Shown: positions 1-8,806, numbered from the stretch's first letter. The stretch: DNA of 64,000 nucleotides from 2-02-FULL-55-14 sp964581115 (GCA_964581115.1 CAZOMY010000008.1:25143-89142), one strand, 5' to 3'. Made by a program: numbers and translations. Notes: generated from the sequence alone by a model not told the origin.

Positions 1-570
1 CGAGATGCTGGCCTGTTCTCTGTTGTCCTGCTCTTCATGGACCTCGTTGCCCTGGTACCGCAGACCCTAGGATTGATCCTGTTTCCGGCGGTGGCCCGCG
101 ACAACGAAGGAAGCGCTCTCCTGACCGCCAAAGTCTTTCGATTCACGCTCTACGGAGTGGGCGTACTCTGCGTGATCATCGCCGTCGCCGCTGAACCGAT
201 GATCCGACTGATGTTCGGCCAGGAGTTCACACCAGCCGCTCCCGCATTGCAGTGGCTGACTCCAGGCATCCTCGCAATGGCGCTGATGATCATTCTCAAC
301 AACGACCTGGCCGGGCGCGGCATGCCGTCCATTGTCATCGTCACGCCTGCCGTTGCGGTCGCTTGTTCCGCCGCGCTGCATGCCCTTCTGCTATCGCCGC
401 TCGGCCTCGCGGGCTCTGCCGTGGCGACATCGGCTGCGTTCATCGTCGCCGTCGCCATGCTCTACGTCGCTGCAATCCGTCGCCTGGGATTATCGCACCG
501 CGCACTGTGGTTGCTCGATCGCGAAGACCTGGCAACACTCCGGCCGTCCAATCTTCTCCGTCAGCATTGA
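1..570 (+). CDS. C-terminal part of a polysaccharide flippase (Wzx/MATE-like), partial at window edge
   Basis: The frame is open from base 1, so the gene begins upstream of the window; 189 residues are visible. The segment is strongly hydrophobic with about five membrane helices. It contains the LFPAVAR stretch and a region reading FGQEFTPAAPALQWL, typical of the second half of MVF/oligosaccharide flippases, where a conserved loop follows the ninth or tenth helix. Such proteins move lipid-linked glycan units across the inner membrane. A methyltransferase starts 6 bp after its stop and glycosyltransferases follow, which supports an exopolysaccharide or O-antigen cluster. The family call comes from my reading of the sequence pattern; another lipid or multidrug flippase of the same fold is possible. 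Confidence 0.75.
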   Translation, partial: RDAGLFSVVLLFMDLVALVPQTLGLILFPAVARDNEGSALLTAKVFRFTLYGVGVLCVIIAVAAEPMIRLMFGQEFTPAAPALQWLTPGILAMALMIILNNDLAGRGMPSIVIVTPAVAVACSAALHALLLSPLGLAGSAVATSAAFIVAVAMLYVAAIRRLGLSHRALWLLDREDLATLRPSNLLRQH

Positions 571-576
571 TCGAGT

Positions 577-1317
577 ATGACAAGGCACGCTTCCGAAGAA
601 CAGAAGGTCATCAAGACCTACGACCACTTGGCTCATGCCGTCGAGACCGTCGGCTATCGGCACAATCCCATCTACCTGGCCCGCAAGGCCGTCGTGGATT
701 GGGACCTCATGCAGACAGCAGGCATTGTCGGCAAGAGGGTGCTCAACGTCGGCTGTTTTGAGCCGATCGACGAACTGATCTGGGCTTCGTCGACCGAGGA
801 GTGGACAGCGGTCGACCTGACGCCCCAGGCGATCGAGACAGCGCGACGTATGGTCGACAAGCATCTTGCTCCCGAGCATGCGCGCCGCGTGAAGCTCCAG
901 GTCATGGATGCTCAGCGACTGGAGTTCTCCGACAACAGTTTCGACGTTGCGGTCTCGTTCTCGGTCTTCGACCACATCCCGAACCCCGGCGTGAGGCAGC
1001 GGGCCGTTCGAGAGATGGCCCGCGTCGTCAAGCCAGGCGGGCACGTCGTCATCACCGTTCCGAACCGGTACAGCTACTATCACTTCATGTACGAACGGAA
1101 CGTGCGTCACGGCGTTGACCTGCATGTGGGCTACCAGTACTTCTACTCGCGATCGGAGCTTCGCAAGGAATTGCGCGCCGCCGGACTGCAGATCGTGCGG
1201 TTCACTTCAGACATGAAGCCGGTGGGAGACCTGCCGAAGATCGTCCGTGGCTTGTTGATGCCGTTCGTGATGTTTGGCGACCGAATGGGATTCCTGGCGC
1301 AGAAACCTGCAAGATGA
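577..1317 (+). CDS. Class I SAM-dependent methyltransferase
   Basis: A 246-residue soluble protein. Motif I is a variant, VLNVGCFEP (about residues 56-64), instead of the usual GxGxG. It is followed by an acidic strand-2 end (AVDLTPQAIE), a motif with MDAQRLEFSDNSFDV that matches the nucleotide-contacting D and motif II, and VKPGGHVVITVPN as motif III. This is the Methyltransf_11/25 type of arrangement. It starts 6 bp after the flippase stop and is probably in the same transcript. The likely substrate is a sugar or lipid-linked glycan intermediate, inferred only from context. The reduced glycine motif is worth noting but occurs in active members of the family. Confidence 0.82.
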   Translation: MTRHASEEQKVIKTYDHLAHAVETVGYRHNPIYLARKAVVDWDLMQTAGIVGKRVLNVGCFEPIDELIWASSTEEWTAVDLTPQAIETARRMVDKHLAPEHARRVKLQVMDAQRLEFSDNSFDVAVSFSVFDHIPNPGVRQRAVREMARVVKPGGHVVITVPNRYSYYHFMYERNVRHGVDLHVGYQYFYSRSELRKELRAAGLQIVRFTSDMKPVGDLPKIVRGLLMPFVMFGDRMGFLAQKPAR

Positions 1318-1361
1318 AATCTGCTGTGCACGAACCTGCCGGCCGACTCCGTCAGCAGTAA

Positions 1362-1482
1362 GGCAGGGAGACGCAAAGCACGCGGAGCTTGCAGATGACG
1401 ATGTCGGTTCCCAAAGGTCGGATAGAACATCCTCTTTTGAACCGGCTTCACCTTTGCGCCCTCGGCGGTCACCGCCCGCCGC
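1362..1482. repeat. Degenerate intergenic CGCAAAG-word repeat (family B)
   Basis: A GACGCAAAGCACGCGGAG arm and a CTTTGCGCCCTCGGCGG arm lie in inverted orientation about 70 bp apart, between the methyltransferase and the next gene. It resembles the better copies at 39975-40037 and 48682-48757. The rest of the 249-bp gap shows no gene. Confidence 0.5.
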
Positions 1483-1566
1483 CTTCCGGGTCGATGCGCA
1501 ACGATCGGTAGGCAGGTCAGCGTGATCGGCTCTTGAAGCGGTCTTTTTTCGTACCTTGATCCTGAC

Positions 1567-1989
1567 ATGTCTTCGTCCCTCACCATTCTCCTCATCTCCG
1601 GTCGTCCGGAGGCGATCAGGATGGCCGCCCGTGAGATGGCCCCGTGGAGTGCCGTCGACGTGCGGCCGTTTGAGGAGAAATGGATCACATCACCATCCAC
1701 AGTGCGCGAGCAGCTCAAAGGCACCGCATCGCCCGTCGTCGCCTTCGGCTGCAAGGATCTCGGCCTGCAGCGCTTTCAGTTTGCTCTGAAACTCTACCTG
1801 CTCCTCTACAGCCCGCGCGAGCGGTATCTGATCGATGAATCGGCCCGCGTCGTTCGCGTGACGTGGCCGCGCTTTTTGACAGCGGACCTGGCGCGTTTTG
1901 GCATCGAGGTGGCTGCGAGCGTGGTCGTGCTCCTGCACGCCGTCGTTCGACTGCGCGGACTTCACCGGCAGGCGGAGGGACGCGGATGA
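1567..1989 (+). CDS. Hypothetical protein, coupled to the downstream glycosyltransferase
   Basis: 140 residues of unknown function. The N-terminal half is mixed alpha/beta in appearance (LTILLISGRPEAIRMAA, then SPVVAFGCKD). The C-terminal part has one hydrophobic stretch (FGIEVAASVVVLLHAVVRL) that could be a membrane helix, followed by a basic tail. I recognise no family. The stop overlaps the start of the GT4 gene in an ATGA arrangement, which implies translational coupling, so it probably works with that glycosyltransferase in the glycan cluster. No clear ribosome binding site precedes the chosen ATG. It is probably a real gene because of the coupling and codon usage, but no function is claimed. 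Confidence 0.6.
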   Translation: MSSSLTILLISGRPEAIRMAAREMAPWSAVDVRPFEEKWITSPSTVREQLKGTASPVVAFGCKDLGLQRFQFALKLYLLLYSPRERYLIDESARVVRVTWPRFLTADLARFGIEVAASVVVLLHAVVRLRGLHRQAEGRG

Positions 1990-3158
1990 AGGCGGCGTTC
2001 TTCCGGACCGACTTCTACGGCGCGGTCAATGTCGGCGGCTCGTTCTCACACGTCAAGGGGTTCCTGGACGGACTCCGTTCGCTCGGCCACGACTACTTTG
2101 TCATCTCGTCGGGTGCTCTGCCGGTGGACAAGCAGGCGCGTCTCTATCCCGTCCCATACTCGCCGCTCTATCGCAACCTCCCGGAGATCCTGTCGCTGGC
2201 CTACAACCTGACGCTCGAACGGGCGGCGCGGCCCATCATGCGTGCCGAACATCCCGACTTCATTTACCACCGGCATAGCGAGTTCAACTATGCGACGTCG
2301 GTGCTGAAGAGGGAATTCGGCGTCCCGCTCGTGCTCGAATGCAACGGGTCGGAGGTCTGGATCAAGAAGAATTGGGGCAGGGTCTACCTCGAGCCGCTGC
2401 TGCGATGGGCGGAGGAATTGCAGTTCGCCGAGGCCGATGTCATTACCGTGGTCTCCGACGTGATGAAGCAACAGCTTGTCGACCTGCGCGTCCCGGCGTC
2501 AAAGATCGTGGTCAATCCGAACGGCGTCGATACGGACCTGCTCCGGCCGGGGCTCGATGGCGGACCTGTGCGCAAGCGGTTCGCGCTGGAGGAAAAATTC
2601 GTTGCCGGCTTCGTCGGGACCTTCGGCGCCTGGCACGGGGTGGATGTGCTGGCGCGATCGATCAAGCGCGCGGCAGAGCTGGTGTCCAACGTCCATTTCC
2701 TTGTGATCGGTGACGGCGCGCTGAGGGGCGAAGTGGAACGCATCATCAAAGATGACGGCGTCGGCGCACACGTGACGCTGACCGGCTCCGTGCCGCACGA
2801 CGACATCCCGACATACCTGGCCGCATGCGATGTGCTCCTGTCGCCGCATGTGCAGAATGCCGACGGTACGGTCTTCTTCGGCTCGCCGACGAAGCTGTTC
2901 GAATATATGGGCATGGGACTGCCGATCATCGCCAGCGGCGTCGGACAGATCGGCGATATCATGCAGGACGGCGTGAACGCGCTGATGATGCGGCACCGGG
3001 ACCACCTGCATCTCGCCGAGTTGCTGCAGCGTCTGTCGCGCGATCCTGATCTGTCGGCGCGGCTGGGACGCAAGGCCCGCGAGGACGCCGAGTCGAAGTA
3101 CGCCTGGCGCATCAACGCGTCCCGGGTGATCGATGCTGTGAGATCCCGTTTGAAATGA
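1986..3158 (+). CDS. Glycosyltransferase family 4 protein
   Basis: 390 residues. The start is the ATG at 1986, which overlaps the upstream stop by 4 bp; longer readings upstream are not protein-like. The N-domain contains VNVGGSFSHVKGFLDGL, the glycine-rich acceptor-side loop of GT4 enzymes. The C-domain has the donor-binding region NPNGVDTDLLRPG, then VGTFGAWHGVDVLARSI, LVIGDGALRGEVERI, and the E-x7-E-like segment around FGSPTKLFEYMGMGLPIIAS. These indicate a retaining GT-B fold enzyme that transfers a sugar from a nucleotide-sugar donor to a growing glycan in the cytoplasm. Donor and acceptor cannot be told. Its stop codon directly abuts the CACAAAG inverted repeat. Confidence 0.9.
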   Translation: MKAAFFRTDFYGAVNVGGSFSHVKGFLDGLRSLGHDYFVISSGALPVDKQARLYPVPYSPLYRNLPEILSLAYNLTLERAARPIMRAEHPDFIYHRHSEFNYATSVLKREFGVPLVLECNGSEVWIKKNWGRVYLEPLLRWAEELQFAEADVITVVSDVMKQQLVDLRVPASKIVVNPNGVDTDLLRPGLDGGPVRKRFALEEKFVAGFVGTFGAWHGVDVLARSIKRAAELVSNVHFLVIGDGALRGEVERIIKDDGVGAHVTLTGSVPHDDIPTYLAACDVLLSPHVQNADGTVFFGSPTKLFEYMGMGLPIIASGVGQIGDIMQDGVNALMMRHRDHLHLAELLQRLSRDPDLSARLGRKAREDAESKYAWRINASRVIDAVRSRLK

Positions 3159-3159
3159 A

Positions 3160-3292
3160 CCACAAAGAGCACAAAGGACACAAAGAACACGAAGGACGAA
3201 GAGGTAGTTTCGTTCGACTGATGCGGTGCCCCGAGCTGTTCCTCATTCTATCATCTGCTCTGTGCTCTTTGTGATCTCTGTGATCTTTGTGG
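3160..3292. repeat. CACAAAG-word inverted repeat (family A), gene-less stem-loop
   Basis: The left arm (3160-3196) is a run of CACAAAG words with small variations. The right arm (3260-3292) is its imperfect reverse complement. A 60-bp unrelated spacer lies between. It begins one base after the GT4 stop codon. A second copy lies at 45048-45144. Confidence 0.85.
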
Positions 3293-3307
3293 CAACGTAT
3301 CCTTTCC

Positions 3308-5308
3308 ATGCTCGCTCGTCCAACTGCTAAGAAATCGCTGATCGACTGGCGGAACTGGCTCCACTACCGCCAGCTGCGCACGCGCTGGTGGCGCCATGTC
3401 GCCGGTCCGCGTGCGGCAGCGATGACGGATGCGGACTTCAAGCGCCTCATGGCACTCCCGGAGAGCGACGAGGAGGCGGTGCGGATCCTCCATGAACGTC
3501 TCCGTCTCCGTTTCTTCTTCCATCCGCGCAACCGCAAGGATTTTTTCCTCAACACTCTCACCTCACTGCAGTCGTTCGACGACGTCCTCCGCGAAGCAGA
3601 AGAGACGGTCGAGAACAAGTTCGACACCATTGGGTCAGGGGTCGTCGATCTGGGTTGGCCGATCGACTGGCAGAAGGACTTCAAGAGCGGATACTCCTGG
3701 CCGCTGGCTCCTTCCCACCGATTGGACGTCCTGCAACTGGACCGTCCGACCGACGTCAAGGTGCCGTGGGAGCTCAGCCGGTTCCACCAGGTCTGGTGGC
3801 TGGGAAAGGCGTATTGGCTCACCGGTCAAGATCAGTACGCACAGAAGTTCCGGTCGCTGATCGAATCGTGGATCGACGCCAATCCGCTCGACCGCGGCGT
3901 GAACTGGGTCCTGGCGATGGAGGCGGCCATCCGGGCGTGCAACTGGGTGGCGGGCTATGCGTTCTTCTGCGAAGTGCATGCGATCCCGGCCTCGTTCTGG
4001 ATACGGTTCTTCCGCGCTCTGTATCAGCACGGCCTCTTCATCGAACACAACCTCGAGTACGCCTTCGTCCGGGGCAATCACTTTCTCTCGAACCTGACCG
4101 GACTTACGACCCTCGGCCTCGTCTTCAAGGAGCACAAAGACGGCCGGCGCTGGTACGAGTGGGCGACGAAGCAGCTTGAAGTTGAAATGGGCCGTCAGGT
4201 CTATCCGGACGGTGTCGACTGGGAGAAGTCGACTTCATACCAACGGCTGGTGCTGGAACTGTTCGCCATGCCGACGCTCCTGGCGGAACGGAATGGCCAC
4301 GTGTTCTCCCCGGCCTATCTCGAACGGCTGCACGCGATGTTCCGGTTCGTCGCCGCCTACCAGCGGCCAGACGGAACGATCCCGCTCGTCGGCGATGCGG
4401 ACGACGGACGGTTGTACCGCTTCCGGCGCGACGAAGACATCAACGACCTGCGCCACATTCTGGCGGTTGGCGCGATACGATTCGACGATCGGGTCCTGCG
4501 AGATGTGGCGGGAGGATTATCGCAGGATGCGCTGTGGTACTGGGGCGGGGAGGGATTTGAACGTTATCGATTGATCCGAGGAGGATCGCCGGGACCGGTT
4601 TCGCAGGCGTTCCACGAAGGCGGATTCTATGTTCTTCGAAGTGCGAATGCGCATGTCTTCTTCGACGCCGGGGATATTGGCCTAGGAGGGCAGGGCGGGC
4701 ACGGCCACAACGATACGTTGAGCTTCGAACTGTGGATCGACGGATCGTCGCTGATCGTGGATCCCGGCACGTATGCTTACACCTCTGACGTGAAACTTCG
4801 CCAGGCCCTTCGTGGTACAGCTTCTCACAATTCGGTGATGGTCGACGGAGTCGAGTTGGCGGAGTTCGCGGGGTTGTGGAATGTGGCCAGCGATCTGACG
4901 AGCGTGGAGGTGGAGGAGTGGAGCGTGAGTGACCGGGCGACGGTCGTAGTAGCGACGCATCGGGCGTATGAGCGGCTCCACGTGCCGGTGCGGCATCGAC
5001 GGAGGCTGATCCTGGACCATGGGAACGACCGGCTGTTCATCGAGGACGTGCTCGGTGGGGAAGGGCAGCACACCGCGATCGTCTCTTTTCATGTGGCGCC
5101 TTCGGTGAAGGCTCGAGTCATGGAAGATCGGCTCGTTGAACTGGCGGTCGGTGGAAGGTCGTACTGGCTTGAACTCTCCGCCGGGCGGGCGCGCGTTGAA
5201 TCGTCCGTCTACTCGCGTTCGTTCGGAAAGAAGGAGCCGAGCTCCGTCGTGCGCGTCGAGTTTTCGGGAGCAGCACCGATGACGTTGCGGACGGTGATCG
5301 GGCGTTGA
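3308..5308 (+). CDS. Heparinase II/III family protein (alginate-lyase-like)
   Basis: 666 residues from the ATG at 3308; a TTG 21 bp upstream is in frame but lies in repeat sequence. The N-terminal two thirds is an alpha-helical toroid-type domain (for example VPWELSRFHQVWWLGKAYW, NWVLAMEAAIRACNW, HFLSNLTGL). The C-terminal beta-rich domain begins near FHEGGFYVLRS and carries GGHGHNDTLSFEL and VDPGTYAY, the conserved core of the heparinase II/III C-terminal domain with its catalytic or structural histidines. Such proteins cleave uronic-acid polysaccharides by elimination. Members sitting in exopolysaccharide clusters, as here, often trim or modify the cell's own polymer. No signal peptide is evident, so its cellular location is uncertain. 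Confidence 0.85.
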   Translation: MLARPTAKKSLIDWRNWLHYRQLRTRWWRHVAGPRAAAMTDADFKRLMALPESDEEAVRILHERLRLRFFFHPRNRKDFFLNTLTSLQSFDDVLREAEETVENKFDTIGSGVVDLGWPIDWQKDFKSGYSWPLAPSHRLDVLQLDRPTDVKVPWELSRFHQVWWLGKAYWLTGQDQYAQKFRSLIESWIDANPLDRGVNWVLAMEAAIRACNWVAGYAFFCEVHAIPASFWIRFFRALYQHGLFIEHNLEYAFVRGNHFLSNLTGLTTLGLVFKEHKDGRRWYEWATKQLEVEMGRQVYPDGVDWEKSTSYQRLVLELFAMPTLLAERNGHVFSPAYLERLHAMFRFVAAYQRPDGTIPLVGDADDGRLYRFRRDEDINDLRHILAVGAIRFDDRVLRDVAGGLSQDALWYWGGEGFERYRLIRGGSPGPVSQAFHEGGFYVLRSANAHVFFDAGDIGLGGQGGHGHNDTLSFELWIDGSSLIVDPGTYAYTSDVKLRQALRGTASHNSVMVDGVELAEFAGLWNVASDLTSVEVEEWSVSDRATVVVATHRAYERLHVPVRHRRRLILDHGNDRLFIEDVLGGEGQHTAIVSFHVAPSVKARVMEDRLVELAVGGRSYWLELSAGRARVESSVYSRSFGKKEPSSVVRVEFSGAAPMTLRTVIGR

Positions 5309-5370
5309 AAGAGATATTGAAGATAGATGAGGGAAGGTCGAGGGTGGACGATCATGGACTTGCCTATCAT

Positions 5371-5560
5371 GGTCATTCCGAACGTCGCCCTTCGCTCATG
5401 ATCTCCGATCGCATGCGACGACCTGCCTGCCGGTTCAATGCGCCATCAGCGGCAGGCAGGTTCGGAATCTCGCTTTGAGGTGAAGTCTTAGGTCCAAGAA
5501 AACGAGATTCCGAATCCGCGTGTAAGAGAGGTCAGAGGCAAAGCGCGGTTCGGAATGACG
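5371..5560. repeat. TTCGGAAT/ATTCCGAA-word inverted repeat (family G)
   Basis: A stretch of words such as CATTCCGAACG, TTCGGAATCTCG, CGAGATTCCGAATC and TTCGGAATGACG arranged in both orientations fills most of the 312-bp gap between the heparinase-like gene and the next gene. A nested GC-rich hairpin lies inside it. A related copy is at 46541-46630. Confidence 0.75.
5422..5460. repeat. Nested hairpin with CCTGCCTGCCG / CGGCAGGCAGG arms
   Basis: Perfect 11-bp arms (5422-5432 and 5450-5460) flank a 17-nt loop. The hairpin interrupts the family G repeat, as if it had inserted into it. A similar but less perfect hairpin interrupts the family C repeat at 7941-7980. Confidence 0.75.
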
Positions 5561-5620
5561 AATGAAGGCGTTCATCGTTTCAGGCCCCATTCTTCCGAAC
5601 AACAGCAGTACCGGACAACG

Positions 5621-6955
5621 ATGCCCCGACTTCCTTCACATCCGATCCGCATCTTCCTCGTCGCCCTCGCATTCCGTCTGGCCTTCGTCGCGGGGTTCGC
5701 CGGCCCGAACTACTACGAAGGCATCACGGCCTCCTACGTCGAGGCGCTGTCGAACATTCTTGACGGCCGGGGTATGACGGTGTATGTCGATGTGGCTCCG
5801 CTCTCGGCGCCCGAGCGGGACTTTCGCTACGAGCCGTTCATCGACCGTCCCATCGGATATGTGCTCTTGACGCTACCAGCCTATGCCGTCTGGCGTTCGC
5901 CCGTCTCGATCCAGTTCCTGCATGCGATCCTGGGGGCACTATCGTGCCTGCTGATGCTTGCCGTCGGGAGAAGGGTCGTGTCAGAAAAGGCCGCCGTTTG
6001 GGGGGCGTGGCTGCTGGCGCTCTGGCCGCTGAGCGCGCGTTTTGAGATCGCGGTCCTTCCTGATAGCGTCATGCCGTTCTTCCTTTTGCTCTCCACCTGG
6101 CTGCTCCTGCTGGCCCGCGAGCGTGGCTGGGCGTGGGAGTGGTCGGCACTGACAGGGCTGGCCATTGCGGCATCGATGACGATGCGTCCCGACGTGATGT
6201 TTCTGCCGGTGTTTTTGCTCGTGGCGATCTGGCTGGCCGACCGCAGATGGCCGTCGATCAGCAGTCTCGCTGCCGTCACGGCTGCCATCGTGCTGGTGAT
6301 CGGACTTCACACCTGGCGCAACTACGGAGCCACAGGAGGACGGATCCTGCCGCTCGGTCTGGGGAACGGGATCAGCATGTGGGAAGGGATCAGTCAGTTT
6401 GGCGACACGCTCGGGACGCTCTACGGCGACACGCGGCTGGCGGAACAGGAGGGGTATCCGACCTGGGCATACCCCGATGGCATCGACCGTGACCGGGCGC
6501 GGATGCGCGAGGCGGTCGGCATCATTCTGGACCATCCAGGATTCTACGCTGTCCATGTGCTGAAGCGGATCCCGGTCCTGTTGACCCCCGACTGGATCAT
6601 GTCGAACCGATATGCGCCCTCGCTGATGGCCCATCTGAAGGAGCGGGACGGTCACACCATCATGTCATACGTCGCGGCACATCCGGTGGCGGCGGCGGCG
6701 CGTGCCATGGTGATCGTGTTCCAATGGGCCACGTTGGTGCTGGCGGTGTTGGCGATGCGAGGGGTCGGTACTCGGCAGCTGTTGTGGATTCCGTTTGCCG
6801 TCATCGCTTACTACATTGTTGTGCATCTTCCGACCAACACCGAGGCGCGGTATCTGTATCCCGCAATACCGTTCGTGCTGATGCTGGCGGCGGAAGCGTT
6901 GGAGATCCTCCGTTCAACAATAAAGTATCGCGCGGCGAACGCCGCGTCACTCTGA
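5621..6955 (+). CDS. Integral membrane glycosyltransferase, GT39/ArnT-like (PMT_2 type)
   Basis: 444 residues; the ATG at 5621 is chosen because the upstream in-frame sequence is repeat-derived. A first helix (IRIFLVALAFRLAFVAGF) is followed by a periplasmic loop with acidic residues and then about eight to ten more hydrophobic segments. A DRPIGYVLLTLPAYAVW segment and a C-terminal YLYPAIPFVLMLAAEAL match the topology of GT-C enzymes that take sugars from polyprenyl phosphates. A GT2 polyprenyl-phosphate sugar synthase-like gene follows directly at 7004, and the pair is a common donor-synthase/transferase combination. It probably decorates a glycan or protein in the periplasm. The substrate is unknown. 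Confidence 0.8.
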   Translation: MPRLPSHPIRIFLVALAFRLAFVAGFAGPNYYEGITASYVEALSNILDGRGMTVYVDVAPLSAPERDFRYEPFIDRPIGYVLLTLPAYAVWRSPVSIQFLHAILGALSCLLMLAVGRRVVSEKAAVWGAWLLALWPLSARFEIAVLPDSVMPFFLLLSTWLLLLARERGWAWEWSALTGLAIAASMTMRPDVMFLPVFLLVAIWLADRRWPSISSLAAVTAAIVLVIGLHTWRNYGATGGRILPLGLGNGISMWEGISQFGDTLGTLYGDTRLAEQEGYPTWAYPDGIDRDRARMREAVGIILDHPGFYAVHVLKRIPVLLTPDWIMSNRYAPSLMAHLKERDGHTIMSYVAAHPVAAAARAMVIVFQWATLVLAVLAMRGVGTRQLLWIPFAVIAYYIVVHLPTNTEARYLYPAIPFVLMLAAEALEILRSTIKYRAANAASL

Positions 6956-7003
6956 CATTCTCCTTGTCGCAGCGGTCGCTGCGAGAAACGATATCAGCCA
7001 CCC

Positions 7004-7744
7004 ATGCTCGTCAACGTCACCATCCCCGTCTACAACGAAGAGAAGATCCTCCCGTCGAGCATCGCCACGCTGCATGACTTCCTGACGAAGCATGCACGGT
7101 TCGACTGGGAGATCGTCATCGCGAACAATGCCTCCATCGATCTCACGCAGGAGGTGGCAGAAGGGTTGGCCCGTCAGTACTCCGGTGTTCGGGTCATCTA
7201 CCTCGACCTGAAAGGCCGCGGTCGCGCGCTCAAGAAGGTCTGGACGGAATCAACAGCCGACATCCTGTCGTATATGGACGTTGACCTCTCAACCAACCTC
7301 TATGCGCTGCCTCCCATGATCGAAGCGCTCATCGGGGGCGGTTTCGAGATCGGGATTGGCTCGCGGCTTCTGAAGGCCTCAACGACGCGCCGGAGCTTCA
7401 AGCGCGAGATCATCTCCCGGGGCTACAATCTGCTGGTCAAGGCGTTCTTTGCGACCAGATTCTCGGATGCGCAGTGCGGGTTCAAAGCGATCACGCGTCG
7501 CGCGGCCGATGTGCTCCTGCCCGTCATCGAAGACACCGGATGGTTCTTCGACACGGAGCTCCTTGTCGTCGCTGAGAAGCGTGGCTATCGTATTTTCGAT
7601 CTGCCGGTCTCGTGGATCGAGGATCTGGACAGTCGCGTCAAGATCGTCCGGACCGCCGTCGACGACATCAAAGGGCTCATCCGTGTACGTCGGGGGTTCT
7701 GGAACGGGGCGTATGAAAAGATACCGGGGCCGGAGAAGGACTGA
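7004..7744 (+). CDS. Glycosyltransferase family 2, polyprenyl-phosphate sugar synthase-like
   Basis: 246 residues. It opens with VTIPVYNEEKILPSSI, the classic GT2 nucleotide-binding start. It continues with ANNASIDLTQEVAEGLA, GRGRALKKVW, and YMDVDLSTN as the DxD-type metal/donor motif. Later, DAQCGFKAITRRAADVLLP and WFFDTELLVVAEKRGYRI match the DPM1-like branch, which makes dolichyl or undecaprenyl-phosphate sugars. There is no C-terminal membrane segment, as in the short DPM1 form. It is 48 bp after the GT39-like gene and most likely makes that enzyme's lipid-linked donor (inference from context). Confidence 0.88.
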   Translation: MLVNVTIPVYNEEKILPSSIATLHDFLTKHARFDWEIVIANNASIDLTQEVAEGLARQYSGVRVIYLDLKGRGRALKKVWTESTADILSYMDVDLSTNLYALPPMIEALIGGGFEIGIGSRLLKASTTRRSFKREIISRGYNLLVKAFFATRFSDAQCGFKAITRRAADVLLPVIEDTGWFFDTELLVVAEKRGYRIFDLPVSWIEDLDSRVKIVRTAVDDIKGLIRVRRGFWNGAYEKIPGPEKD

Positions 7745-7920
7745 CGAGAGGTCACGGGATGGGGGAAACACGAGCAGGTCGAACGGACAGCGATGATGTG
7801 GAGTGATGAAGTTCGAAGCGAGATCAGGCATCAGCAGAAGTAAGACGCGGAGCATGACCTGCCGTGCAAGTGGGTTGGGCGTGGTGCATGAGATGGCTTC
7901 CCGCCGAACCTATTGTTCTC

Positions 7921-8019
7921 CCTTTGGAGGTTTGGAGTCTGCCTGCCCGCCGACGTTGAAACGGTCCGAGGCAGGCGGGGCCATTTGTTTGGAGTCTGGA
8001 CATTTGGAGTCTGGCATGT
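7921..8019. repeat. TTTGGAGTCTGG-word repeat (family C)
   Basis: Repeated words TTTGGAGGTTTGGAGTCTG and TTTGGAGTCTGGACATTTGGAGTCTGG occupy the end of the 298-bp gap before 8043. They are interrupted at 7941-7980 by a GCCTGCC...GGCAGGC hairpin. Other copies lie at 21646-21711 and 30881-30929. The first part of the gap (7745-7920) shows nothing I can identify. Confidence 0.75.
7941..7980. repeat. Nested GCCTGCC...GGCAGGC hairpin
   Basis: CCTGCC (7942-7947) pairs with GGCAGG (7970-7975) across a loop, with extra GC-rich flanks. It splits the family C repeat in the same way that the hairpin at 5422-5460 splits a family G repeat. Confidence 0.55.
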
Positions 8020-8042
8020 TTCGCCTCTGATCTCTTCCGTGC

Positions 8043-8771
8043 ATGGATCCTTCTCTCTACCACCGCTTCTTTGAAGTCGAGGACCGCCATTGGTGGTTCG
8101 TAGCGCGTCAGAGGATCGTGCGCGACCTGGTCCGCCGCAGGCTGGGGCCGGGCTGCGGTCGGTCGGCTCTGGACGTGGGGTGCGGAACGGGGGCCTTTCT
8201 CAAGGATCTCTCATCAGATTGGAATGCCTGGGGGACCGATACTTCCGAGCTTGCCGTCGAGTACGCCAAAAGTCGAGGTCTCACGCAATTGGCCCTCGGC
8301 ACGCTCGAAGGATCGCGCTTTCCTGTCGAGAACTTTGAACTTATAACGGCGCTCGACGTCATCGAGCATATCGATGACGACGTGACCGTTGTGCGGCAGA
8401 TGGGCGATCGGCTATCTCCGCGCGGGGCGATCATCATCACCGTTCCGGCCCATCCCTGGCTCTGGTCGTCGCACGATGAGATCAACCATCACGTCCGGCG
8501 CTATACCCGGCAGACGCTTCGACAGGCGATCGAAGCGGCCGGGTTGCGCGTTGAATACCTCAGCTACTTCAACACCCTCCTTTTTCCGCTCGCCCTTGTC
8601 CAGCGAGCTTTTGCCCGGCTGACCGGAAGACGGCTGGACGATGGTCTGACCGTACCGGCGGCCTGGCTGAACGGCACGTTGCGGTGGATCTTTGCCCTCG
8701 AACGTCATGCGGTCGGACGTGTCGAATTGCCCTTCGGCCTCTCCTTGCTGGCCGTTGTTCGGAAGCCGTAA
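8043..8771 (+). CDS. Class I SAM-dependent methyltransferase
   Basis: 242 residues with a clean methyltransferase core: ALDVGCGTGAFLKDL (motif I), WGTDTSELAVEYAKSRG, LITALDVIEHIDDD (motif II), and LSPRGAIIITVPAHPWLWS (motif III). The C-terminal third has a hydrophobic, amphipathic segment (YFNTLLFPLALVQRAF), a feature of Methyltransf_11 proteins that act near the membrane on glycolipids or polyprenyl-linked sugars. It lies downstream of the two glycosyltransferases but separated by a repeat-filled gap, so it may be transcribed independently. The substrate is not deducible. Confidence 0.85.
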   Translation: MDPSLYHRFFEVEDRHWWFVARQRIVRDLVRRRLGPGCGRSALDVGCGTGAFLKDLSSDWNAWGTDTSELAVEYAKSRGLTQLALGTLEGSRFPVENFELITALDVIEHIDDDVTVVRQMGDRLSPRGAIIITVPAHPWLWSSHDEINHHVRRYTRQTLRQAIEAAGLRVEYLSYFNTLLFPLALVQRAFARLTGRRLDDGLTVPAAWLNGTLRWIFALERHAVGRVELPFGLSLLAVVRKP

Positions 8772-8806
8772 CGGCGTGGGCGCAAACCGCCGGCGAGAGA
8801 AACGAA

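Noticed and set aside
3158..3310. Short peptides rich in HKEHK or LCPLCSL from the CACAAAG repeats
   Set aside because: These are translations of repeat words, seen at every copy in both strands, not genes.
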